NCBI GenBank assembly: GCA_016214845.1
Contig: JACRMS010000038.1
Span: 1-62,750, forward strand
DNA: 62,750 bases
Origin: Nitrospirota bacterium
GTDB lineage: Bacteria; Nitrospirota; Thermodesulfovibrionia; UBA6902
Direction of reading: 5' to 3'
Under the pieces are notes generated by a model. The model had not been told where the DNA came from, ran no database searches, and saw nothing but the letters and a program-made list of their open reading frames with translations. Every line of letters starts with the position of its first letter. Within the stretch, counting starts at the first letter, position 1. The translations under genes and the position numbers were made by a program. Of the stretch, positions 28,720 to 37,150 are shown piece after piece.

Positions 28720-29877
28720 ATGTTCCATACTGCTGACCCGAAAGACATTTTAGACGGCAAAATAACGGACGTATATTTTGAGCGCACCATTAAAATACTG
28801 AAGGCCAAAAAGATAAACCCGGTTGTCAAGGCGGAGTTTATCGCAAAGACCCTTCCCGATGCCTGGCAGTGGGCTGTACTTTCCGGCATGGAGGAGGTCG
28901 CGTATCTCCTCAAACACGTCCCTGTCAAAGCGAGGGCGTTTAAAGAAGGCACGGTCTTTTACCCCTATGAACCGGTGATGGAGGTTGAGGGCCGGTATCA
29001 GGATTTCTGCGTGTTTGAAACTGCGCTGCTTGGGCTCATGTGCCAGGCTTCTGGCATCGCCACAAAGGCGGCGCGTTTTAAAAAGCTTGCCGAAGGACGC
29101 CCGGTAATCAGCTTTGGCGCACGGAGGATGCACCCTGTTTTGGCCCCTATGATAGAGAGGAACGCGTACGTCGGCGGATGTGACGGCGTGGCTGTCGGGA
29201 AGTCGGGAGAGATTATCGGCGAAGACCCTATGGGCACAATGCCGCACGCGCTGATAATTTGCATGGGCTCAACAGTCGAGGCCATAAAGGCATACGACGA
29301 GGTGCTTGCTCCAAGATTCAAAAGGGTCGCGCTCATCGACACATTCCTTGATGAAAAATTCGAGGCACTGAACGTGGCGGAAGCAATGGGAGAAAAACTT
29401 TTTGCGATGAGGCTTGATACGCCTTCTTCACGGAGGGGCAGCTTCTACCGCATCCTTCAGGAGGTGCGCTGGGAGCTGAATCTGAGAGGGCATAAAAAAA
29501 TAAAGCTTTATGTGAGCGGCGGGATCAGGGAAAAAGATGTGCCGGAATTGAACCCCTTTGTTGATGCTTATGGGATCGGCACGTCAATAAGCAACGTGCC
29601 TGTTGTGGATTTCGCGATGGACATCATGGAGGTTGACGGCAAGTCTCTTGCGAAGAGGGGGAAATGGTCAGGCAGCAAGCGCGTGCTTCGCTGCGGGAAA
29701 TGCAATACGCCGCTCATAGCCCCAAACGATAACAGGAAGCACAGATGCAAATGCGGCGGGAGATTCAATGACGTACTCACTCCCTTTATCGCCAAAGGTA
29801 AGGTTTCACAAAAGCCCCTGCCTGCAAAAGAGATAAGGGCTTTTGTTCTTGAGCAAGTGAAAAGGCTGGAGTTGTAA
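28720..29877 (+). CDS. pncB: Nicotinate phosphoribosyltransferase
   Basis: 385 residues from ATG 28720 with GGAGGAGG directly upstream. SFGARRMHPVLAPMIERNA and GTMPHALI match the family's phosphate and PRPP-binding regions. The C-terminus carries an added zinc ribbon (RCGKCNTPLIAP and HRCKCGG), typical of one branch of the family. It turns nicotinate and PRPP into nicotinate mononucleotide. Pairs with the preceding hydrolase. Confidence 0.93.
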   Translation: MFHTADPKDILDGKITDVYFERTIKILKAKKINPVVKAEFIAKTLPDAWQWAVLSGMEEVAYLLKHVPVKARAFKEGTVFYPYEPVMEVEGRYQDFCVFETALLGLMCQASGIATKAARFKKLAEGRPVISFGARRMHPVLAPMIERNAYVGGCDGVAVGKSGEIIGEDPMGTMPHALIICMGSTVEAIKAYDEVLAPRFKRVALIDTFLDEKFEALNVAEAMGEKLFAMRLDTPSSRRGSFYRILQEVRWELNLRGHKKIKLYVSGGIREKDVPELNPFVDAYGIGTSISNVPVVDFAMDIMEVDGKSLAKRGKWSGSKRVLRCGKCNTPLIAPNDNRKHRCKCGGRFNDVLTPFIAKGKVSQKPLPAKEIRAFVLEQVKRLEL

Positions 29878-29943
29878 TAAATATTTTTTGAGATCAATAT
29901 TCCTTAATTTATCATTCTTCATTTTTTATCCTTTATTGTTTAA

Positions 29944-30807
29944 ATGGGTTATTTAAAGATCATCATCGCAATCCTTATCTGGAGCTCGCTCGGGATCTTT
30001 ATCAGGAACATCGGGCTGCCCAATGTCGCTATTGTTTTCTACTCCTGCGCCATCGCCGGGGTAATCCAGTGGATATTGCTGTTGCTGAAAGGGCAGTTCA
30101 GGAAGGACCTTGACATCGCAAACCGCGTCCACAAAATTCTGCTTCTCATTGCCATACCGGTATGCACTATTGCAAATACCCTGCTTTTTTATTTCGCGTT
30201 CAAGCACACGACAATAGCCAATGCCGTGCTGGCGCACTACACGGCCCCGATATTCGTCGCGATCTTAGCGCCCATATTTTTAAAAGAGAAGAGTCATAAG
30301 ACAACGTGGCTTGCCATCGTCCTGTCATCCATCGGGTTGTGGCTTATGCTCTGGATGCCCTCATCAGGCGGGGCAGCGTCCATGAGCGTCAGCGAGCGTT
30401 ACGGAATTATTGCCGGGGCCTGCTCAGGCATCGCATATGCCTTCCTCATACTGATACTGAGGGTTGTTGCATCGCAATATCTGTCCCTTGTTATCATCTT
30501 CCTGCAAAACAGCATAGTCGCCGTTTTACTCCTGCCGTTTGTTTTCACAATCCCCGTCTCAATGCAGTCATTGCCCTACCTGATTGCCATGGGCGTGCTT
30601 CATTCCACCATTGCCCCGCTGATTTATGTCCAGGGCTTTCAGAGCGTAAAGGCAAATGACGCCGCGATACTCGGCTACTTTGAACCCATAGGCGCGACCA
30701 TATTAGCGTTTATCTTTCTCAATGAACTGCCGGGGCTGACCGCGCTCTTTGGCGGATCACTGATCCTGCTTTCGGGGTACCTGATCTTCAGGGACAGGGG
30801 GAAGTAG
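29944..30807 (+). CDS. EamA-family (DMT) transporter
   Basis: 287 residues with ten hydrophobic segments in two five-helix EamA repeats, for example LKIIIAILIWSSLGIFIRN and the second-half FEPIGATILAFIFLNE, the typical end of the second repeat. Inner-membrane exporter of amino acids or other metabolites; substrate not predictable. A hairpin with a following T run at 30806-30840 probably ends the transcript. Confidence 0.9.
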   Translation: MGYLKIIIAILIWSSLGIFIRNIGLPNVAIVFYSCAIAGVIQWILLLLKGQFRKDLDIANRVHKILLLIAIPVCTIANTLLFYFAFKHTTIANAVLAHYTAPIFVAILAPIFLKEKSHKTTWLAIVLSSIGLWLMLWMPSSGGAASMSVSERYGIIAGACSGIAYAFLILILRVVASQYLSLVIIFLQNSIVAVLLLPFVFTIPVSMQSLPYLIAMGVLHSTIAPLIYVQGFQSVKANDAAILGYFEPIGATILAFIFLNELPGLTALFGGSLILLSGYLIFRDRGK

Positions 30808-30840
30808 TAGGGCACTTTTGTGCTGTGGCACTATTTTTTT
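30806..30840 (+). terminator. Hairpin plus T run after the EamA gene; AGTGC-rich
   Basis: TAGGGCACTTTTGTGCTGTG GCACTA followed by seven Ts. The stem is imperfect. Its complement (ATAGTGCCACAGCACAAAAG then TGC) loosely resembles the AGTGC repeats at 32671 and 33499. Confidence 0.5.
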
Positions 30841-30952
30841 CTTTATTGCTTTTTTCACAGACTTTTTCAGTATTAAGGAAAGCTCAAGCAGTTCGAGGGC
30901 GATTTCAATGTTCTTGCCGTTAGGTTTCAAAGTCCGTTTTTTCTCCTGTGCT

Positions 30953-31711
30953 TTATATACTATTGCACTGTTTCTGGAACACAAAAATGTGCTCGTGCAT
31001 TATGAGCAGAAAGTTGTACAGCTTCGACTTCTTCACCCAGAAGCCCGTTGCCCTGCAGTTGTGCTGGACTTTGATGATGTCCTCCCGCAAAACAAATCCC
31101 GCCTTTAAAAACCGCTCCATGGCTTTGAATGCGAGGGGAATGTAGAACTTGTTTCTTCTCGTATCGCCTATAAGGATGGCGCAGAACTTACCGGGTTTTA
31201 AAACCCTGAAACATTCACGAGCTACTTTTTCTATTTCATCACAGAAGGAATCAATGGAATGAATGTTCGACAGGTCTTCGTTAATCTTACCTTCCGAATA
31301 TTTGATAATGTCCGCATACGGCGGATGAGTCAATACCAAATCAATTGATCCCTCTTCGATGACTTCAAGATTCCTTGCATCTCCAATAAAACAATCTTGA
31401 GGTTGCGAGTAGAGATAATCAAAATTCAATCTCTCCTGAGTAATCTTTATTGAGTTAGGGTTTATGTCAATGCCAATACCTCTTCTTCCTGTCAGCTTGC
31501 ATTCAATCAATGTCGTTCCTCCGCCGACCATAGGGGCAAGGACCGCATTGCCTTCATTTAAATAGCGAAGGACCAAGTTGCGGACGACCTGCGGAGACCA
31601 GTTACCCCTGTAGTCGGATCTGTGGGTTGCCCAGTTGCCTCTTTTCGGAAAAGACCAAACTGTGGTGCATTCAAGGTCAAAGCTTTCAGGTTGAAGCTTC
31701 TTTACACCCAC
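30953..31711 (-). CDS. DNA methyltransferase (N4-cytosine/N6-adenine class)
   Basis: 252 residues. Motif order: VLAPMVGGGTTLIE near residue 57 and the catalytic LTHPPYAD (a variant of S/D-PPY) near 131, separated by GRRGIGIDINPNSI, the SAM-pocket acidic strand. This is the alpha/beta-type order of site-specific DNA methylases. The GTG start follows a GGCGG-rich site. It is divergent from a putative nuclease across a 195-base region full of GATC, so it looks like the modification half of a restriction-modification pair. Base and site specificity are unknown. Confidence 0.87.
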   Translation of the reverse strand: MGVKKLQPESFDLECTTVWSFPKRGNWATHRSDYRGNWSPQVVRNLVLRYLNEGNAVLAPMVGGGTTLIECKLTGRRGIGIDINPNSIKITQERLNFDYLYSQPQDCFIGDARNLEVIEEGSIDLVLTHPPYADIIKYSEGKINEDLSNIHSIDSFCDEIEKVARECFRVLKPGKFCAILIGDTRRNKFYIPLAFKAMERFLKAGFVLREDIIKVQHNCRATGFWVKKSKLYNFLLIMHEHIFVFQKQCNSI

Positions 31712-31735
31712 CGCCGCCTGCTTAACATTCTAATC

Positions 31736-31834
31736 AGGCTCTCAGGACGATCCTCGATCGTATGAAGTAATGTAAGACATTATTTGCAATACACGAAGAC
31801 CGTCTGAGAGCCCTATTTTGATCGATCATTGATC
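31736..31834. promoter_or_regulatory. Shared control region: 12-bp inverted repeat and five GATC sites
   Basis: AGGCTCTCAGGACG (31736-31749) and CGTCTGAGAGCC (31801-31812) form an inverted repeat with one extra base. GATC occurs at 31749, 31756, 31820, 31824 and 31831, five times in 86 bases, including TCGATCG and TGATCGATCA palindromes. It lies between the divergent methyltransferase and nuclease-like genes. Confidence 0.6.
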
Positions 31835-31906
31835 GAATCGGGTGCAAATGTCAACAGACTATAAGTAACAATAAAAAACTTGAACGCTTTTGCTAAAATA
31901 CCAAGC

Positions 31907-32641
31907 ATGAAACAACATGAAGCAGTTATAAAGGTGATGCAAGATAATGGGGGATACGCAACTCTTGGCTTTTTGAATCAGGAAGTTCTAAGAGTAAAGG
32001 ATTGCGAGTGGAGAACTAAAACCCCTTTTGCGAGCATCAGAAGAATTGTGCAGGACGACAGGTTTTTCTTCAGAATCAGACCGGGGTTGTGGGCTTTAAA
32101 ATCTTTCAGGAATAAACTACCCGACAATATACTGCCGACAAAGGGGATGCCCAAAACAAAACAGGAAGAATTTAATCATACATACTATCAGGGATTGCTT
32201 GTGGAAGTCGGGAATTTAAAAAAGTTTAAAACCCATGTCCCAAATCAGGACAAGAATAAAATCTATTTGGGCCAAAGGATTGGCCAGATAACAACAGTCA
32301 GCGAACTTTATAAATTCACATATGACAGCATCCTTCAGAAAGCACGAACAGTTGATGTTAGCTGGTTTAATTTCAGGAAAATGCCGCATATGTTTTTTGA
32401 GATTGAACATTCAACAGATATTCAAAACTCTCTACTGAAATTTTTAGAGCTTCAAGATTTTTATGTGCAATTTTACATTGTGGCGGATAAAGCAAGAGAA
32501 AAAGAATTCGAGACTAAATTGTCTTTAAATGCTTTCACGCCGATTCTAAAGAGGACCCGATTTATGAGTTATGTCCAGTTGTCTGAATTGCACACAAGAA
32601 CGTACGAGATTACAAGTTTAGAAAGCAGTCTCAATTTCTAA
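31907..32641 (+). CDS. Putative restriction endonuclease with N-terminal winged-helix domain
   Basis: 244 residues from ATG 31907 (an upstream TTG at 31880 is less likely). The first ~85 residues resemble a HARE-type winged helix (KQHEAVIKVMQDNGGYATLG, RFFFRIRPGLWALKS). The C-terminal part has MFFEIEHSTDIQNSLLKFLE, a pattern close to PD-(D/E)xK-type nuclease cores with ExE. It is divergent from a DNA methyltransferase, which supports a restriction role. Sequence-specificity unknown; a transcription regulator is the main alternative. Confidence 0.6.
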   Translation: MKQHEAVIKVMQDNGGYATLGFLNQEVLRVKDCEWRTKTPFASIRRIVQDDRFFFRIRPGLWALKSFRNKLPDNILPTKGMPKTKQEEFNHTYYQGLLVEVGNLKKFKTHVPNQDKNKIYLGQRIGQITTVSELYKFTYDSILQKARTVDVSWFNFRKMPHMFFEIEHSTDIQNSLLKFLELQDFYVQFYIVADKAREKEFETKLSLNAFTPILKRTRFMSYVQLSELHTRTYEITSLESSLNF

Positions 32642-32670
32642 CGCATCCGCCCCCAAATCTGTCGGCAACG

Positions 32671-32699
32671 ATAGTGCAAAAGTACAGAAGTGCAATAGT
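32671..32699. repeat. AGTGC repeat, left of the toxin-antitoxin pair
   Basis: ATAGTGCAAAAGTACAGAAG then TGCAATAGT. Related to the tandem 16-bp units at 33499-33562 on the other side of the toxin-antitoxin genes. Confidence 0.65.
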
Positions 32700-32771
32700 C
32701 GGAAGCACAAAAAAGGGGTTCTGAAGTTTAAAGGACAGGGAAGATACGTGGTTGTAAGGTAAAGGTATTTA

Positions 32772-33194
32772 TTACGCTTTCAAAATCTTCAACAGTTTTG
32801 CAGTTGTAAAAACCTCAATTCCTGAATGTTTAAAATCCCTGTCATTGCTCCAGACAGGAACTTTCAGCTTCATTGCAAGCGCAAGCAATTCTATATCGTC
32901 TTCATCCCTGCCTGACAATTTCCTGGACGCCTTTTGAATAAAATCTTCGTAAGAATGCTGAGGGTAAATTTTAATGGGAAGGAGTTTGAGCTGGGACTCA
33001 AGAATTTCTTCGCTGATTCCATACTGCTCCGCGATAACGCCAAGGTATTCTCTGACTTCGTCAATATTAAACTGTGTTGTTACGAAATCAATATCTTCTT
33101 TCAGAAATACGCGGAGCGCTGCCTTGCCGGCAACTGCGGAGAGGATGACGTTAGCGTCTGCGGCGAGTTTTTTTAAAGGCGTTGAAATCTGCAA
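32772..33194 (-). CDS. PIN-domain toxin (VapC-like ribonuclease)
   Basis: 140 residues. Acidic residues of the PIN active site are in place: LAADANVILSA, FNIDEVREYL, DEDDIELLALA and WSNDRDF. TTG start with GAGGGG seven bases upstream. It overlaps the end of the antitoxin gene by 44 bases, an arrangement that ensures antitoxin is made first. It would cleave RNA when freed from the antitoxin. Confidence 0.87.
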   Translation of the reverse strand: MQISTPLKKLAADANVILSAVAGKAALRVFLKEDIDFVTTQFNIDEVREYLGVIAEQYGISEEILESQLKLLPIKIYPQHSYEDFIQKASRKLSGRDEDDIELLALAMKLKVPVWSNDRDFKHSGIEVFTTAKLLKILKA

Positions 33195-33417
33195 GTAGTT
33201 TCCCCTCTGTTATTCCCTTTTTCTCAAGTGAACGGCCTACGAATTCACCAAGACGGACCAGCAGCTCTTTTCTGAGTTCCAAAGGAAAGCTCTCCGGATG
33301 TTCGATTGGCAGATAAAGTCCTGCTACTTTGCCATGCCTTGTAACAAGAACAGGCTCGTCGTCCTTAAAATAACTTGTAGCTTTGTCCCTGAATTCTCTG
33401 ACTGTTGCCACCTTCAT
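33151..33417 (-). CDS. Antitoxin, Phd/YefM-like
   Basis: 88 residues starting MKVATVREFRDKATSYFKDD, then PVLVTRHGKVAGLYLP, the Phd/YefM DNA-binding fold. The basic tail KKTRRRR is unusual. A strong AGGAGG precedes ATG 33417. It neutralises the PIN toxin and probably represses the operon. Confidence 0.88.
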   Translation of the reverse strand: MKVATVREFRDKATSYFKDDEPVLVTRHGKVAGLYLPIEHPESFPLELRKELLVRLGEFVGRSLEKKGITEGKLLADFNAFKKTRRRR

Positions 33418-33498
33418 ATTGCCTCCTGCAATAAGTTTAGCAAGTATATTTTGATTGTGTCAATAATTGTGACCACAAAACTCTACCAAAAGCAAAAC

Positions 33499-33562
33499 AG
33501 TGCAGAAGTGCAATAGTGCAGAAGTGCAATAGTGCAGAAGTGCAATAGTGCAAAAGTTCAAG
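33499..33562. repeat. Tandem 16-bp repeat AGTGCAGAAGTGCAAT, right of the toxin-antitoxin pair
   Basis: Three perfect units at 33499-33514, 33515-33530 and 33531-33546, then a decayed fourth (AGTGCAAAAGTTCAAG). Each unit is two 8-base halves, AGTGCAGA and AGTGCAAT. Confidence 0.9.
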
Positions 33563-33593
33563 TAAATGAAAGATGTCAGCGCGGGGTGTGGCT

Positions 33594-33962
33594 TTAAGCG
33601 CTGGCGTTGCCTTTAGGCATGAACTCGGTCACTTCAACTTCCCCGGAATTGTTTTTGAAGAGATAGAAAGTCTTGTTGCAGGCTTTTTTATTGGGAACAC
33701 AGATCTCCAGTCTTACCGGATAGCAGTTGCAGTCTTTATTATATTCTCCGCGTTCAATCACCTTGGCCCTGATCTGCTCGCCCGCGTGGTTGAAAAGGTA
33801 ATAATTTTTCACAAGCTTAACAACATCTGCGTCAGAGGTAGTCTTCGATAACGTACATCCTGCAAAAAACAGGAGGGCAATTACTATGGGTAATAAACAA
33901 ACAGCGCGGCGTGTCCTCATCACATTACAAATAGTCTTAAGAAGCGAATTGAATTTTCTCAT
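33594..33962 (-). CDS. Lipoprotein of unknown function
   Basis: 122 residues. A lipobox LFFAGC follows a hydrophobic signal (AVCLLPIVIALLFFAGC). The mature part has four further cysteines (DCNC, CVPNKKAC). ATG 33962 is well supported by AAGGAG eight bases upstream; it gives a longer than usual n-region. Function is not recognised. Confidence 0.75.
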   Translation of the reverse strand: MRKFNSLLKTICNVMRTRRAVCLLPIVIALLFFAGCTLSKTTSDADVVKLVKNYYLFNHAGEQIRAKVIERGEYNKDCNCYPVRLEICVPNKKACNKTFYLFKNNSGEVEVTEFMPKGNASA

Positions 33963-34049
33963 GCATAGTTCTCCTTGTAACTCTCATCGGCAGTTTATTG
34001 AAAAACTTTACAGATAATTTATAATACCGTTCGGAAGAGGTTTAGTATT

Positions 34050-34502
34050 ATGAAACTGAACAAAGACATCATCGAGGCCATGTTTCAACATGCCCTGAAA
34101 ACATACCCTGAGGAATGCTGCGGAATTATAACGGGTGACGGGCATAATCAAACCGCGCATATGTGCGAGAATATTCAAAACAGGCTGCATTCGCAGGACC
34201 CCCGGGGCCACCCCAGGGACGCCCGCACGGCTTATGTCATTGACCGGAAAGAATTAGAGGGGATCATTTCAAGGGCAAAGGGGCATGGCGAAGGGGTTAT
34301 CGCTTTTTATCACTCCCACCCTGAGAATGATGCTTACTTTTCAGAAGAAGACTTTACCGCTCAAACCGTATTCGGAGAGCCGGAATTCCCCGATGCCCTG
34401 CACATAGTGATCTCGGTGAGAAGCGGAAAGATCCACGACTTGAAATGTTTCAAATGGGACAGGAGCAAACAGGGCTTCCTGACAGTTGAGGGTTGTATTT
34501 AA
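34050..34502 (+). CDS. JAMM/MPN-domain (M67) metallopeptidase
   Basis: 150 residues. Glu in YPEECCGIITG and the zinc motif YHSHPENDAYFSEED (H-x-H...S..D) define an active JAB domain. Bacterial members cut peptides from the C-terminus of ubiquitin-like sulfur carriers or cell-wall-like substrates. No sulfur-carrier gene is adjacent. Confidence 0.88.
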   Translation: MKLNKDIIEAMFQHALKTYPEECCGIITGDGHNQTAHMCENIQNRLHSQDPRGHPRDARTAYVIDRKELEGIISRAKGHGEGVIAFYHSHPENDAYFSEEDFTAQTVFGEPEFPDALHIVISVRSGKIHDLKCFKWDRSKQGFLTVEGCI

Positions 34503-34600
34503 ATCAGTCAATTAATAAATCCGGCAATCAAAAAACGTGATACAATTTACATAGAAGCTCGCTTTTATTATAAACACTTAACCGGCGGGAGGGTGTTGAG

Positions 34601-35488
34601 ATGAAGATATTGCTTGCCACGGACGGCTCGGAGAATTCCGAGGGAGCGGCAAAGTTTTTAACAAGGTTTAATCTTTCCTCTGATGATGAGGTCCTGGTCT
34701 TTCACGCTGTAAGCTGGACGCCTCTCATGAGTGAAATGGAGGCCTTTTACGTTAATGTCAAGGGGTTGATGGAGGAAATCGTACCGGGGATCCTCAAATC
34801 AACCGCTGATATTCTCAAACCGGTAAAAGCAAAGGTCAGCACGTCATCCGTTGAAGATTTCCCTGACAAGGCTATTGTAAATACAGCCGGCGATTCGGGA
34901 GCAGACCTTATAGTCATGGGGGCAAAAGGCCGCAGGGGTCTCGAATCACTCATTGTCGGGAGCGTTACAAAACTGGTTGCCATCAAATCGCCTGTGCCAG
35001 TCCTCGCAGTTAGACCTCCGCAGTGGAAAGAGACCGGGAAGCTGAAGGTCCTCTTTGCCTCGGACGGCTCCATATATTCAGATGCGATGGGCAAGACCCT
35101 GGCCTCAATCCCGTTTCCCGCAGATACAGAGGTGACGGTACTGAATGTGGTGTCTTCCGCGCTCTCGGATATTCCGGAGAGGTTCGCGTTTGGAATAAAT
35201 GAAAAAATCAAGGAAATGGTTGCGAACACAAGAGAGGCTGAATTTAAAGAATCTGAAAAGATAACTAAAAAGGTCCGTGAATATTTAGGCGGACGGTTTT
35301 CAAAAATCGAGGAGCTGTCAAAATCCGGGGACCCCTCGATAGAGATACTGAAGACAGCGAATGACATAAACGCAGACATCATTGCCGTTGGAAGCAGCGG
35401 GATGAGGGGCATCAGGGGGATGCTCGGCAGCGTGTCACGGTATGTCCTGAATCATTCGATGTGCTCTGTTTTAATAGGGAAGACCTGA
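34601..35488 (+). CDS. Universal stress protein, two tandem UspA domains
   Basis: 295 residues. Two UspA units, about 1-145 and 150-295, each ending in the nucleotide-binding G-rich loop: GAKGRRGLESLIVGSVT and GSSGMRGIRGMLGSVSRYV. Cytoplasmic, ATP-binding type. ATG 34601 follows GGGAGGG. Role under stress not specified by the context. Confidence 0.93.
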   Translation: MKILLATDGSENSEGAAKFLTRFNLSSDDEVLVFHAVSWTPLMSEMEAFYVNVKGLMEEIVPGILKSTADILKPVKAKVSTSSVEDFPDKAIVNTAGDSGADLIVMGAKGRRGLESLIVGSVTKLVAIKSPVPVLAVRPPQWKETGKLKVLFASDGSIYSDAMGKTLASIPFPADTEVTVLNVVSSALSDIPERFAFGINEKIKEMVANTREAEFKESEKITKKVREYLGGRFSKIEELSKSGDPSIEILKTANDINADIIAVGSSGMRGIRGMLGSVSRYVLNHSMCSVLIGKT

Positions 35489-35500
35489 GGGGAGTTATTT

Positions 35501-35716
35501 TCAATCCACGACAACTACGTTTTGCGCCTGGCTGCCTTTTGGACTTTTAAAGATTGTAAATTTTACCCTGTGGCCTTCTTTTAATGAGCAGTCGTTGCCT
35601 TCGCAAAGGACAGCGCTGTAATGGACGTAGATCTCTCCGCCTTTATCGCGGGCAATAACGCCGAATCCTTTATTGTCATCAAACCATTTAACAATGCCTG
35701 TTTCGAGAAGTTTCAC
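35501..35716 (-). CDS. Cold-shock-domain protein
   Basis: 71 residues from GTG 35716 (AAAGG eight bases upstream); longer frame to 35767 is probably leader. Core pattern GIVKWFDDNKGFGVIARDKG and YVHYSAV contains the RNP1-like motif, with one change from the usual F(V/I)HFSA. Single-stranded RNA/DNA binding. Convergent with the UspA gene. The segment to 35911 is a gene-free leader. Confidence 0.9.
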   Translation of the reverse strand: MKLLETGIVKWFDDNKGFGVIARDKGGEIYVHYSAVLCEGNDCSLKEGHRVKFTIFKSPKGSQAQNVVVVD

Positions 35717-35911
35717 GCAGATGGCCTTTCTTGGCGGAAACAAATAGAGATACCCTTCCCGGGGCAATCACTAATCGTAAACCGGAACAATCTTTCCCTT
35801 CACCACTGAATACTCAGTATTAGACTTTTTAACAACAGGCATACCATTGTCAAATATATTATTGTTATGGAACCTTAAGATTTGTTTATTTAATGCGGCG
35901 GGAGCAGTTAT

Positions 35912-36361
35912 TTAATGGATCTCAAGCTCCATCAACAATGCGTCATCGGCAGGCTTTTGGTAGTATCCTTTTCGTGAGCCGGTTATGGTAAAGCCGAATT
36001 TTTCATACAGCTTTATGGCCGCAGTGTTTGATTGCCGGACTTCGAGTGTGAGCTTTATGCCGGGCTTTGAGCGTTTCAGTTCTTCGATGACCGCGCGCAG
36101 GAGCATGTCCGCCACACCTTTGCGTCTGTGTTCAGGCAATACCGTAATGTTCAGCAGATGCGTCATATCGAGTATTGTTCGCGCGCATGCATAGCCGATC
36201 ACCCGGTTTTCAGAAACAGCAGCTTTCAGGACCGCGTCCGGATTTCCGATCTCATATTTGAATGAATTTAAAGACCACGGGGTTGTATAGCAACGGGTTT
36301 CAATGGCATGGACCTGCGGCAGGTCGGCAAGGGACATAGCCCTGATCGTTATCCCTTCCAA
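35912..36361 (-). CDS. rimI: Ribosomal protein S18-alanine N-acetyltransferase
   Basis: 149 residues, GNAT fold: N-terminal ITIRAMSLADLPQVHAIE, acetyl-CoA loop VLPEHRRKGVADMLL, C-terminal KLYEKFGFTITGSRKGYY. The TTG start at 36361 is chosen since ITIRAM is part of the family's first strand; ATG 36337 is the alternative. It overlaps tsaB by 13 bases; tsaB-rimI pairing is common in bacteria. Confidence 0.93.
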   Translation of the reverse strand: MEGITIRAMSLADLPQVHAIETRCYTTPWSLNSFKYEIGNPDAVLKAAVSENRVIGYACARTILDMTHLLNITVLPEHRRKGVADMLLRAVIEELKRSKPGIKLTLEVRQSNTAAIKLYEKFGFTITGSRKGYYQKPADDALLMELEIH

Positions 36362-37035
36362 CGGAGCTCTGCCTCAGACTTGCGTATATAAAATGGGGCG
36401 AGACTCACAGTGTCTGCTGTTATGCCCTCTTTTAATTTCTCCACCGCTATTTCCGCGACAGTCGAGGCTGACGGCGACATTCTCGATGGAGGGGCAAATA
36501 CGGCAAACTCCTTCACGGTATCCAGGATAAGCCCTTTATAAATCTTCACTCCTTCACCCATGAACACTGTGGGCCCATTAATTTTTTGCAGCAATTCAGC
36601 AGGGCTTATAGCGGTTTCAGGCAGCACCTTTCCGCAGGCGCCTCCGTCCCAGCGATAGAGTCCCGCATAAACCTCATTTCTTCTTGCATCAAGCATCGGG
36701 CATATTGTGTATGAACAGAAAGGGAGTGTTCTCGCGAATGCGTCAAGGGTCGGCACCGGCACAAGCGGTTTGCCTGTCGCATACGCAAAGCCCTTTGCCG
36801 TGCTGAGGCCGATCCTGAGCCCGGTGAAGGAACCCGGTCCGATGGATACGGCAAAGGCGTCAATTTCATTTATTGAGATGCCGGCGGCGTTCATCAGCCA
36901 CTGGATAGAGGGCATCAGTCTCTCGGCATGAACGACTTTAACGTCCACCCTTATCTCTGCGATAAGGCCGGTGTTATCGTCGAGTATCGCAATGCTGCCT
37001 GCGACTGTTGCGGTTTCAATGGCAAGAATTTTCAT
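36349..37035 (-). CDS. tsaB: tRNA threonylcarbamoyladenosine biosynthesis protein TsaB
   Basis: 228 residues. MKILAIETATVAGSIAILDD and GPGSFTGLRIGLSTAKGFAY are the TsaB (YeaZ) signature within the ASKHA fold. It is the non-catalytic partner of TsaD in t6A37 tRNA modification. First gene of a two-gene unit with rimI. Confidence 0.95.
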   Translation of the reverse strand: MKILAIETATVAGSIAILDDNTGLIAEIRVDVKVVHAERLMPSIQWLMNAAGISINEIDAFAVSIGPGSFTGLRIGLSTAKGFAYATGKPLVPVPTLDAFARTLPFCSYTICPMLDARRNEVYAGLYRWDGGACGKVLPETAISPAELLQKINGPTVFMGEGVKIYKGLILDTVKEFAVFAPPSRMSPSASTVAEIAVEKLKEGITADTVSLAPFYIRKSEAELRWKG

Positions 37036-37077
37036 TTTAACTTTAAGCCACAGAGGACACAGAGATAAAAATTCAGT

Positions 37078-37130
37078 CCGCAGATTACACAGATTTCACA
37101 GATAATAATAAGATTTCATTAATCTGCGAT
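37078..37130. repeat. Inverted-repeat element with CGCAGATTA ends
   Basis: CGCAGATTACACAGATTTCA at the left and TTAATCTGCG at the right are inverted copies. Sequence of this type (ACACAGATTTCACAG) is a common non-coding repeat in environmental genomes. Lies between tsaB and the thiol oxidoreductase gene. Confidence 0.55.
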
Positions 37131-37150
37131 ATTCATCATCCTCGGTATGG

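Noticed and set aside
33499-33562. CRISPR array
   Set aside because: Units are contiguous 16-mers without spacers and there is no cas gene.
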